From: Planctomycetota bacterium
Lineage (GTDB): Bacteria; Planctomycetota; Phycisphaerae; FEN-1346; JAACEH01
Direction: 5' to 3'
Length of the DNA stretch: 13,423 nt
Assembly: GCA_016935955.1 (NCBI GenBank)
Contig: JAFGPY010000326.1
Span: 1 to 13,423, forward strand
The first letter of the stretch is position 1, and every line of letters begins with the position of its first letter. The notes under the pieces are model-generated. The model saw only the letters and a list, made by a program, of their open reading frames with translations. It ran no database searches and had not been told where the DNA came from. This document shows, in pieces, positions 7,495-13,423 of the stretch. The position numbers and the translations under genes are program-made.

Positions 7495-7552
7495 GCCTTC
7501 GGCGGGCACAGGGCAAGCCGTCACGGCGCCTTGGGATTCACAACGTGTCTAC

Positions 7553-8326
7553 TCAGCCGTCATCGTCATCGCCGTTATCATCATCGTCGTCATCGTCATC
7601 GTCGCCGCCGCTTCCCTGTTGTTTTCGCTGCTTGGTAACGGCGGCCTTCTGGACGATATCCTCGTACGCGGTCCGCGCCGCGCTGACGCCGTCGGCGATG
7701 CCGGGATAGTCGGGATCGATGCCGCGAGCCCGCTTGAACAGCTTGACGGCTTCCTTGATGTTGTCGATCTTCCCGTCGGCGGTCTCGATGGCCGCCATGC
7801 CGGCCTTGCAGAGCATCTCGCAGGCCTGCTTCTTGTACGCGTCGCCGTAGTTGCGCAACAGCGTCAGCCTCACGTCCTGGTCCTGCATGGGCTTGGCCAG
7901 TTTCTCGATGTCGCCGGAGGCCTTCAGGAAGATGCCCGAGGCGTTCTCGTACTGCCGAATGGCCGTTTCCTTCTTGGTCCCCTTCTTTTCACCCGAAAGG
8001 GTCTTGGCCGCAACCTCGGCCATCTCGTCGCCCTTGGCGGCGGACTTCTTGATCACGTCGAGACGCTTCTGCTGCTGCTCGTTCAAGGACGTCGTCAGGT
8101 CCACGGCCTTGGAAGGCGCAGCCGCGTCGGGATCGTCCTTCTTCTTCGTATCGGTGCTCTCGTCGGAGCCCCAGTCGATGCCGAGGTACTTGTCGCTCTT
8201 GGTGCTTTCGGACTGTTTCTTGGTATCGTCGGTGGCCTCGTCCTCGGCCCACACCGAGCCGACAGTCACCAGGCCCACCAGAAGTCCCAATCCCAGCACG
8301 ACCACCACACGATGTGTCGACCTCAT
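7553..8326 (-). CDS. Secreted TPR-like protein with poly-aspartate tail, function unknown
   Basis: The open frame extends up to 8803, but ATG 8326 is chosen: GGAGG lies seven bases upstream and residues 1-27 form a clear signal peptide (ending GSVWA|ED). The mature part begins with a charged, Lys/Asp/Ser-rich linker (28-70) and continues as soluble helices. Residues 188-212 (IKEAVKLFKRARGIDPDYPG) match the TPR pattern, and ETAIRQYENASGIFLKA (120-136) looks like a second, degenerate copy. The last 18 residues are GGD(9)NGD(4)G, an almost pure Asp tail. Two cysteines (169, 173) lie in the ACEMLCKAG helix. I do not recognise a family. It is divergent from the HtrA array across 226 bp, so a shared regulatory region is possible. 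The tail could bind calcium or basic proteins, or could be a disordered surface tag; this is conjecture. Confidence 0.82.
   Translation of the reverse strand: MRSTHRVVVVLGLGLLVGLVTVGSVWAEDEATDDTKKQSESTKSDKYLGIDWGSDESTDTKKKDDPDAAAPSKAVDLTTSLNEQQQKRLDVIKKSAAKGDEMAEVAAKTLSGEKKGTKKETAIRQYENASGIFLKASGDIEKLAKPMQDQDVRLTLLRNYGDAYKKQACEMLCKAGMAAIETADGKIDNIKEAVKLFKRARGIDPDYPGIADGVSAARTAYEDIVQKAAVTKQRKQQGSGGDDDDDDDDDNGDDDDG
7559..7603. repeat. Low-complexity GTC/ATC trinucleotide tract (Asp codons)
   Basis: Fifteen consecutive triplets, thirteen of them GTC or ATC on the plus strand (GAC/GAT on the coding minus strand), interrupted only by one Gly and one Asn codon. It encodes the aspartate tail of the gene starting at 8326. 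Mixed GAC/GAT use suggests selection for the residue rather than simple slippage. Confidence 0.75.
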
Positions 8327-8491
8327 ACCAGGTCCTCCAAGAAAACGCCGCGGCGTGTGACAGCGCCCGTCAATAGCCCGTATCTGTAAACGCACCCACC
8401 TTGACGTTATTTTATCGAATCCCAAGCACGGAACGAAATACAAAATCGTATCATCTGGGGGAGCCCGATCTCCCTCAAACCGGGCGAACGG

Positions 8492-8519
8492 TGGAAAAAC
8501 TTGCCCTGCGCGGTAGAAT
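8492..8519 (+). promoter_or_regulatory. Possible promoter for the HtrA array
   Basis: TGGAAA (8492-8497), 16 bases, TAGAAT (8514-8519). The -10 box is five of six consensus and the -35 box four of six. The predicted start is near 8526, which would exclude the upstream ATG at 8526 and leave a 27-base leader before ATG 8553. Confidence 0.3.
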
Positions 8520-8541
8520 GCCGGTATGAGAGGATTTCGAC

Positions 8542-8546
8542 AGGGA
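8542..8546 (+). promoter_or_regulatory. Ribosome binding site deciding the first HtrA start
   Basis: AGGGA followed by six bases and ATG 8553. The alternative ATG 8526, nine codons upstream, has no purine-rich ribosome site before it. Confidence 0.5.
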
Positions 8547-8552
8547 AAAGCC

Positions 8553-9821
8553 ATGGTCCAATCCATCAGACTTCGGCCGTTTGTCCTCATCGTCGGTCCA
8601 GCCGTGCTGCTGGCGGCCCTCTGGGCGAGCGGTCCTGCGGCCTGCCGGGCCGACGAACTCGACGACGCCCTGCAGCGGGCCGAGGCCGCCCAGCAACAAC
8701 GCATCGACCTGATCCGTCGCCTCGAACCCACGGTCATCAGCATCTTCAGGGTCAGCGAGCGCAACAACGAGCTGGCCGCCGGATCGGGCAGCGGCGTGAT
8801 CATCAGCAGCGACGGCTACGCCCTGACGAACTTCCACGTCACCCAGAAGACGCGGACCCTGCGTGTCGGCCTGCCCGGCGGCAAGGTGCTGACGGCCCAC
8901 CTGTGCGGCCTGGACCGCACGGGCGACATCGCCCTGATCAAGATCGACAGCGACGAGCCGCTGCCGGCGGTCGAGATGGGCACGAGCAGCGACCTGGTCG
9001 TCGGCGAATGGGTCATCGCCCTGGGCAACCCGTTCATGCTGGCGACCGACTTCCGCCCGACGGTCAGCCTGGGCGTGGTCAGCGGCCTGCACCGCTACCT
9101 GGAAGGCGGCGGCGCGTTCCGCAAGGACCTGATCTACGCCGACGCGATTCAGATCGATGCGGCCCTGAATCCCGGCAACTCGGGCGGTCCGCTGTTTAAC
9201 CTTCGCGGCCAACTGGTCGGCATCAACGGCCGCATCGCCCCGCGGCTGGTCCGCGGCATGGAGGTCCGCCGGGTCAATGCGGGCATCGGCTTCGCCGTGC
9301 CGGTCGATTCAATCAAGATGTTCATGGACGACATGAAGGCCGGCCACGAAGTCGACCGTGGATACCTGGGCCTCGACGACGTCCGGCCGCACGACGGCGG
9401 CCTGCTCGTCCAGTCCGTCGGCGACGGATCGCCGGCCGAAATCTTCGGCATCGAAACCGGGGACATCGTGCTGACCGTGGACGGAACGGACGTCCACGAT
9501 GTCGGGCAGATGAAGAACCTGCTCAGGCGGCTGCCGGCCGGCCGGCGGCTGAAGATCGAGCTGCGGCGCGGCGAGACGACCATCAAGAAGACCGTTCAAC
9601 TGGCGGGCGTTCAGTCCGTGGCGGCTCTGCGTCAGGCGGAAATCGAGGCGGCCACCATGTTCTCGCGGAGTCTGTTCAGGGACAACGACCAGGACGATGA
9701 CGAGGAGGCCGTGCCCGAGAAGCCGAAGGATGACGACCAGGCCCCCGACCGCGACCAGGACGACGAGAAACCCGCTCCCGCGCCGCCGCGGCCCGACGAG
9801 CCGAGCGACGACTCCGACTAG
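8553..9821 (+). CDS. HtrA/DegP-like serine protease with PDZ domain and acidic tail (intact triad)
   Basis: This 422-residue exported protease (431 if ATG 8526 is used) degrades misfolded proteins in the cell envelope. Residues 1-33 form a signal peptide ending AACRA|DEL. The trypsin-like domain (about 50-260) carries the full triad: His95 in TNFHV, Asp125 in GDIALIK and Ser210 in NPGNSGGP, followed by GIGFAVP. One PDZ domain (about 270-348) contains GYLGLDDV and GDIVLTVDG. E. coli DegP has two PDZ domains, so this is a one-PDZ (DegS-like count) member, but it has a cleavable signal and no membrane anchor. The last 48 residues are a disordered tail rich in Asp, Glu, Pro and Lys, which is unusual for the family. 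It heads a three-gene HtrA run, with 39 bp to the next gene, and is the only member predicted to be an active protease. Confidence 0.93.
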   Translation: MVQSIRLRPFVLIVGPAVLLAALWASGPAACRADELDDALQRAEAAQQQRIDLIRRLEPTVISIFRVSERNNELAAGSGSGVIISSDGYALTNFHVTQKTRTLRVGLPGGKVLTAHLCGLDRTGDIALIKIDSDEPLPAVEMGTSSDLVVGEWVIALGNPFMLATDFRPTVSLGVVSGLHRYLEGGGAFRKDLIYADAIQIDAALNPGNSGGPLFNLRGQLVGINGRIAPRLVRGMEVRRVNAGIGFAVPVDSIKMFMDDMKAGHEVDRGYLGLDDVRPHDGGLLVQSVGDGSPAEIFGIETGDIVLTVDGTDVHDVGQMKNLLRRLPAGRRLKIELRRGETTIKKTVQLAGVQSVAALRQAEIEAATMFSRSLFRDNDQDDDEEAVPEKPKDDDQAPDRDQDDEKPAPAPPRPDEPSDDSD

Positions 9822-9860
9822 GCGCTGTCCCACGAATCCGTGCAAGGCCCGAGGTGAACC

Positions 9861-10940
9861 ATGGCAACAACCTTCAGACGATTCGCGGGAATGCTTGCGG
9901 CCATCGTGCTGCTGACGGCGACCGGGGTCCACGCGACTCCTGCCGAACCGGCCGCGAGCGATCCCTTTGTGACCATTTACGCCAACGTGGCCCCTTCGGT
10001 CGTCCGCGTGATCGGCGGCGAGTACTATGCCAGCGGCATCATCGTCTCCGACGACGGGCTCGTCGTCACGCACACGGATGTGGCCGTGAACAACACGTTG
10101 TCGGTCTATCTGCCCGACAAGCCCGAGACCAAGGCGCGGCTGCTGGTCCGCAACCGGCGACTCGGCCTGGCGGTGCTGCAACTCGTCGCCGGCGAGAACG
10201 AGAGCGACAAGGACGCCGACGATCCGGCGGACGAGAGCACGGAGACGAAACCGAAGGAGACGCCCCGCCCCGCCGCATGGCCTGCGGCCCGTTTCGGGTC
10301 GAGCGGCGACATGAAGTCGGGCAACTGGGTGGCGACGGTCGCCTATCCGAAGGGCTCGGACGAGAAGCAACTGACCTCGCCGGCAATCAGCACCGGGTTG
10401 CTGTCGGCCCGGGGCAAGTTCCCGACGCGGCTGAAGTACAAGGACGAGTTGCTGTTGACCGACGCCGCCGTGAACTCCGGGAGCGAGGGCGGCGCCCTGG
10501 TGGACAACCAGGGCCGCGTCGTCGGCATCCTGGTCCGGCCGCAGCACCACAAGCAGACCGACACGGCGCTGAACCTGGCCCTGCCGATCGAGGCCTTGGC
10601 GCCGCTGGTGAAGAAGGCCCGCGAGAATCCCGATCCGCCGCGCGACGAGACGCGGAAGCCGGCTTTCCTGGGCGTCATCAGCGACGAAACGACGGACCGT
10701 TGCCGCATCGCCCGGATCATCAACGACGGCCCTGCGGCGAAGGCGGGCCTGAAGCCCGGCGACGTCATCGTCGAGGCCGACGGTATCGCCGTTGAATCGT
10801 TTGACGATCTGCTCGACGTGCTCGACGAGAAAAGCGCCGGGGACGAGATTAAGCTGACCGTCAGCCGCAAGAATGCCGACGGCGAACAGGCCCGCGAGGA
10901 GTTCACGGTCACTCTCGGCGAGAGGCCCGAGAGGCCGTGA
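9861..10940 (+). CDS. HtrA-like pseudoprotease with PDZ domain (all three triad residues lost)
   Basis: This 359-residue protein starts at ATG 9861 with a close AGGTG site. Residues 1-25 form a signal peptide ending GVHA|TPAE. The trypsin-like fold aligns to the first HtrA gene, but the catalytic positions are replaced: TNFHV becomes THTDV (Asp73 in the His position; His71 is two residues early), GDIAL becomes LGLAV (Gly102 for Asp), and NPGNSGGP becomes NSGSEGGA (Glu209 for Ser). An acidic insert (about 111-134) splits the domain. The PDZ domain (about 268-352) is well preserved, with AFLGVISD, GPAAKAGLKPGDVIVEADG and a full C-terminal strand. A binding, scaffolding or regulatory role, perhaps hetero-oligomeric with the active paralogue, is inferred. 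It is co-directional with both flanking HtrA genes and probably in one operon. Confidence 0.9.
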   Translation: MATTFRRFAGMLAAIVLLTATGVHATPAEPAASDPFVTIYANVAPSVVRVIGGEYYASGIIVSDDGLVVTHTDVAVNNTLSVYLPDKPETKARLLVRNRRLGLAVLQLVAGENESDKDADDPADESTETKPKETPRPAAWPAARFGSSGDMKSGNWVATVAYPKGSDEKQLTSPAISTGLLSARGKFPTRLKYKDELLLTDAAVNSGSEGGALVDNQGRVVGILVRPQHHKQTDTALNLALPIEALAPLVKKARENPDPPRDETRKPAFLGVISDETTDRCRIARIINDGPAAKAGLKPGDVIVEADGIAVESFDDLLDVLDEKSAGDEIKLTVSRKNADGEQAREEFTVTLGERPERP

Positions 10941-11017
10941 TGCCCGCGCGTGTCCGATCGGCAGACGCCGCAGGCCCTCGGACCGACGCCGCGGCGGGAG
11001 CAACTGACTTGGACGAG

Positions 11018-11022
11018 AGGAG
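11018..11022 (+). promoter_or_regulatory. Ribosome binding site deciding the third HtrA start
   Basis: AGGAG lies ten bases before ATG 11033. A nearer ATG (11025) begins only a three-codon frame, ATG CTG CGA TGA, whose stop overlaps the real start as ATGA; at two bases from the AGGAG it is badly spaced. Upstream in-frame starts (GTG 10937, ATG 10940) would bury the signal peptide. Confidence 0.5.
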
Positions 11023-11032
11023 TCATGCTGCG

Positions 11033-12202
11033 ATGAGACGCCACATCGTATTGGCCATTCTTGCGGCCGCATGCGCGTCGCCGTGGTGCGGCGCCGTTGC
11101 GGCTTCGGAAGACAAAGGCGGGACCCTGGCCGACCTCGACCTGGTCGTGGGCCGCGCTATTCGCGCCGTCGAACCGTCGGTGGTCCGCGTCAAGGTGCTG
11201 AAGATGAGCCCTGAGCAGCAGAAAGCCGCCGAGAAGGTGCTCGACGAGCAGTCCGACGAGGCGTCGCCGCCCGACAGGAAGGCGGAGCCGCAGGGCAAAT
11301 CCGAGACCCCGAAGCCCGAGACGAAGCCGGACGATGCGGAGTCCGCCGCCATGAGAATGCTCGACGCCGCTCCGACCGATGACCTGTGCAGCACCATCCA
11401 AAGCGGCCTGGTGGTCTCCGCGGACGGCGAGATCGTCACCAGCATGGTCAACATCGGAGACCAGAAGGTGGGGCTGTTCGTCGAGATGCCCGGCGGGTCG
11501 ATCTACAAGGCGACGCGGCTGGGAGAGGATTCGCAGCGCGACCTGCTGCTGCTGAAGATCGAGGCCAAGGGACTGCCGGTGCCGCCCATGGGCAGCAAGG
11601 CGGACCTGGCGGTGGGCCAGTGGGTCGTCGCCCTGGGACGAACGTTGCCGATTCCGACTCCGACGGCCAACAAGGGCATTGTCAGCGCCCTGGGCCGCCA
11701 CGCGGGCGTAGCCATCCAGACCGACACCAATATCTCGCCGGTGAACTATGGTGGCCCGCTGGTGGACATTCGTGGTCGCGTGGTGGGTCTGGTTGCCGCC
11801 GTGGGCGCCCGCGGCATGGACAGTCGCGCCGGCCAGTGGAGCGACAGCGGCATCGGGTTCGCCGTGCCGATCGAGGACGTGATGTCGCGACTCGGGGCCA
11901 TGAGGGAAGGCCGGCATCTCGATCCGCCGTTCCTGGGCATCGAGTTCAACATGGTCCGCCTGGAATCGGGGGCCAAGATCATGCGGGTGATTGCCGCAAC
12001 GGCGGCCTCCGAAAGCGGCCTCCAGGACGGCGACGTGATTATCGAGTTCCAGGGCCGCCCGATCGAAACGCCCTTCCAGTTGCTCTACGAGATCGGCTCG
12101 CGGGCCGTGGGCGACGAAGTGACGTTCAAGGTGCAGCGAGACGGTGAGACGCTGACGCTGAAGGCCACCCTCGGCGCCCGGCCCGCGCAGTATCGCAACT
12201 AG
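11033..12202 (+). CDS. HtrA-like pseudoprotease with PDZ domain (His and Ser lost)
   Basis: This 389-residue protein is the third HtrA paralogue. ATG 11033 is chosen because it puts a signal peptide (MRRHIVLAILAAACASPWCG..., cleavage near AVAA|SE) at the N-terminus; the frame is open back to 10937. The trypsin-like domain is interrupted after its first strand (VVRVKVLKM) by a charged, Pro/Lys/Glu-rich insert (about 58-115). At the catalytic positions, TNFHV becomes TSMVN (Val139 for His) and NPGNSGGP becomes SPVNYGGP (Tyr239 for Ser), while Asp170 in QRDLLLLKI is kept. DSGIGFAVP (271-279) and a PDZ domain (about 300-383, PFLGIEF, SGLQDGDVIIEFQG) are retained. It should be proteolytically inactive. 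The stop TAG shares the CTAG 12199-12202 with the stop of the convergent GH3 gene. A substrate-binding or scaffolding function is inferred. Confidence 0.9.
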   Translation: MRRHIVLAILAAACASPWCGAVAASEDKGGTLADLDLVVGRAIRAVEPSVVRVKVLKMSPEQQKAAEKVLDEQSDEASPPDRKAEPQGKSETPKPETKPDDAESAAMRMLDAAPTDDLCSTIQSGLVVSADGEIVTSMVNIGDQKVGLFVEMPGGSIYKATRLGEDSQRDLLLLKIEAKGLPVPPMGSKADLAVGQWVVALGRTLPIPTPTANKGIVSALGRHAGVAIQTDTNISPVNYGGPLVDIRGRVVGLVAAVGARGMDSRAGQWSDSGIGFAVPIEDVMSRLGAMREGRHLDPPFLGIEFNMVRLESGAKIMRVIAATAASESGLQDGDVIIEFQGRPIETPFQLLYEIGSRAVGDEVTFKVQRDGETLTLKATLGARPAQYRN

Positions 12203-13423
12203 CAGCGATACTCCAGCCGGCAGGTCTGGGCCGCATCGCGCGAATGCGCGCCGATCTGGATCTCGAACGTTCCCGGCTCGGCCCGCCAGAGGTTCCTCTC
12301 GGGATCGAAGAACGACAGGTCGTCCCGAGTCAGCGTGAAACGCACCGTGGTCTTCTCGCCGGGCTTCAAGTCCACCTTGGCAAACCCCTTCAACTCTCGC
12401 AGCGGCCGCGGGACTGAGGCCTCGACGTCGCGGACGTAGAGCTGCACGACCTCCTTACCCGCCAGATCGCCGACGTTCGCCACGTCGACACTCACGTCGA
12501 CGGCCTGATCGCCGGCCATCGTGTCGCTCGACAGCCGCAGGTTGTCCAGGGCGAAACGCGTGTACGACAGGCCGAAGCCGAACGGGAAGGCCGGCTCGAT
12601 GCCGCGCGTGTCGTAGTGGCGGTAGCCGACGAAGATGCTCTCGGCGTAATGAACGCTCTTGCCGTCGCCGGGATAGTTGCCCCAGGCCGGGTTGTCCTCC
12701 AGCCGCACGGGGAACGTGTCGGGCAGCTTGCCCGACGGGTTGACGTCGCCGAAGAGGACGTGTGCCAGTGCGTTGCCGCCCTCCTGGCCGCCGTACCAGG
12801 TCATGAGCACCGAGGCAGTGCGGTCGATCCACGGCCGCACGGCCAGAGGGCCGCCCCCGGCCAGGACGACGACGGTGTTGGGATTGGCCGCCGAGACGGC
12901 CTCGATGAGTTCGACCTGTCGGCCCGGCATGTCGATGTCCTTGCGGTCGTTGCTGCCGCCCTCGTGACCGTTCGACAATCCGCCGCAGACAATGACCACG
13001 TCGGCTTCAGCGGCCACCCGGGCGGCGCGTTCGATCGGGTCGCCCCAACCCGGCACGTCCCATTCGAGCCGCAGGGCCGACTTGTTGGCCGTCTTGTTGT
13101 ACTCCAGGCAGATCTCGACGGGCTGCCCTGCCTCGAAGTCCATCTCGACGTGGTCGCAGATGACTTCGTAAACCCGCTCGGCGCTGTGGTCGCCGTCGGG
13201 CGTGCCCCAATGGTCGAGCACGAGCCGGCCGCCGACGTAGAGCCGCAGACCGCCGCTTCGACAGGCGGCGCCGAGGCGGTAGCTTCCGCTCACGGGAGGG
13301 GTCACCGTGCCGCTCCAGCGTGCCGACCACTCGTTGCGCGGCATGCGGTCGGCCGGCGCCGACCAGCCCCAGGCGAAGTCGACGTGCGACTGCACGGCCG
13401 TGTGGACGGGCTCGCCCTCGAGG
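12199..13423 (-). CDS. GH3 family beta-glucosidase-like enzyme with PA14 domain, N-terminal part outside window
   Basis: The frame is open through the right edge, so only about the last 407 residues are visible; the N-terminal TIM barrel with the nucleophile Asp is missing. Numbering from codon 13395, residues up to about 115 are a PA14 domain (SARWSGTVTPPVSGSYRLGA, LRLYVGGRLVLDHWG). The GH3 C-terminal sandwich follows (about 119-270): VVIVCGGLSNGHEGGSNDR with Glu145 as candidate acid/base, IDMPGRQ, VVVLAGGGPLAV, MTWYGGQEGG, NPSGKLPDTFP and PFPFGFGLSYT. A fibronectin-III-like domain closes the protein (about 298-385, GKEVVQLYVRD, RPLRELKGF). A PA14 domain inserted within the GH3 C-terminal domain is known from yeast-type and bacterial beta-glucosidases. 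It would release terminal glucose or related sugars from oligosaccharides; the exact sugar cannot be told. Confidence 0.92.
   Translation of the reverse strand, partial: LEGEPVHTAVQSHVDFAWGWSAPADRMPRNEWSARWSGTVTPPVSGSYRLGAACRSGGLRLYVGGRLVLDHWGTPDGDHSAERVYEVICDHVEMDFEAGQPVEICLEYNKTANKSALRLEWDVPGWGDPIERAARVAAEADVVIVCGGLSNGHEGGSNDRKDIDMPGRQVELIEAVSAANPNTVVVLAGGGPLAVRPWIDRTASVLMTWYGGQEGGNALAHVLFGDVNPSGKLPDTFPVRLEDNPAWGNYPGDGKSVHYAESIFVGYRHYDTRGIEPAFPFGFGLSYTRFALDNLRLSSDTMAGDQAVDVSVDVANVGDLAGKEVVQLYVRDVEASVPRPLRELKGFAKVDLKPGEKTTVRFTLTRDDLSFFDPERNLWRAEPGTFEIQIGAHSRDAAQTCRLEYRC

Larger units (their letters stand above)
8327..8552. other. Divergent intergenic regulatory region with AT-rich core
   Basis: This 226-bp spacer separates the minus-strand acidic-tail gene from the plus-strand HtrA array. 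Bases about 8396-8456 are markedly AT-rich against the GC-rich background and must hold at least one promoter. A TAAAAT (-10-like, minus strand, 8414-8409) is seen without a convincing -35. The 12-bp perfect palindrome ACGCCGCGGCGT (8345-8356) sits just upstream of the minus-strand ribosome site and could be an operator. No small coding region is supported inside it. Confidence 0.5.

Noticed and set aside
8345..10996. ACGCCGCGGCG occurring both in the leader of the acidic-tail gene (8345-8355) and before the third HtrA gene (10986-10996), as a shared operator
   Set aside because: The motif is a simple GC palindrome expected by chance in DNA of this composition, and only two copies in these positions were noticed.
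11025..11036. A three-codon upstream reading frame ATG CTG CGA TGA as a regulatory leader peptide for the third HtrA gene
   Set aside because: Its ATG is only two bases from the AGGAG, too close for efficient initiation; coincidence is more likely.
9861..12202. The second and third HtrA genes as pseudogenes
   Set aside because: Frames are intact, with signal peptides, ribosome sites and conserved PDZ domains; only the catalytic residues are replaced.

Overview
The window is GC-rich throughout and carries ten protein-coding genes on both strands; both edges cut a gene. No RNA genes, insertion sequences, CRISPR arrays or integrases are visible. The gene content suggests a free-living bacterium that degrades polysaccharides, most likely Planctomycetota (Phycisphaerae-like) or a related PVC lineage. 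The clues are secreted alpha/alpha-toroid proteins fused to DUF4159 domains, multiple HtrA paralogues in a row, and neighbouring beta-helix and GH3 genes. This taxonomic guess is inference from family content; no marker gene is present.

Left part (1-5817). The end of a beta-helix protein (carbohydrate-lyase-like fold) is followed, 41 bp later and on the same strand, by a large secreted toroid/DUF4159 protein. A clear paralogue of that protein faces it on the minus strand, with only 35 bp between the two stop codons. The paralogue has a good sigma70-type promoter with an inverted repeat in its leader.

Middle (5818-8552). A minus-strand tatC gene overlaps an endonuclease III gene (nth) by a GTGA junction. 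Its upstream gap holds a consensus-like promoter and three GC-rich inverted repeats. Upstream of these is a small secreted protein of unknown function with TPR-like helices and an almost pure aspartate tail. It is divergently transcribed from the next block across a 226-bp spacer with an AT-rich core.

Right part (8553-13423). Three consecutive plus-strand genes encode exported HtrA-like (trypsin-fold + PDZ) proteins. The first keeps the full His-Asp-Ser triad. The second has lost all three residues and the third has lost His and Ser, so the array looks like one protease plus two pseudoproteases. The last HtrA gene shares a CTAG with the stop codon of a convergent, truncated GH3 beta-glucosidase that carries a PA14 domain.

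The most interesting signals are the HtrA array with graded triad loss and its acidic low-complexity segments, the adjacent acidic-tailed protein that may belong with it, and the convergent pair of toroid-DUF4159 paralogues with a shared cysteine pattern. Everything here is read by eye; no database search or structure prediction was run.
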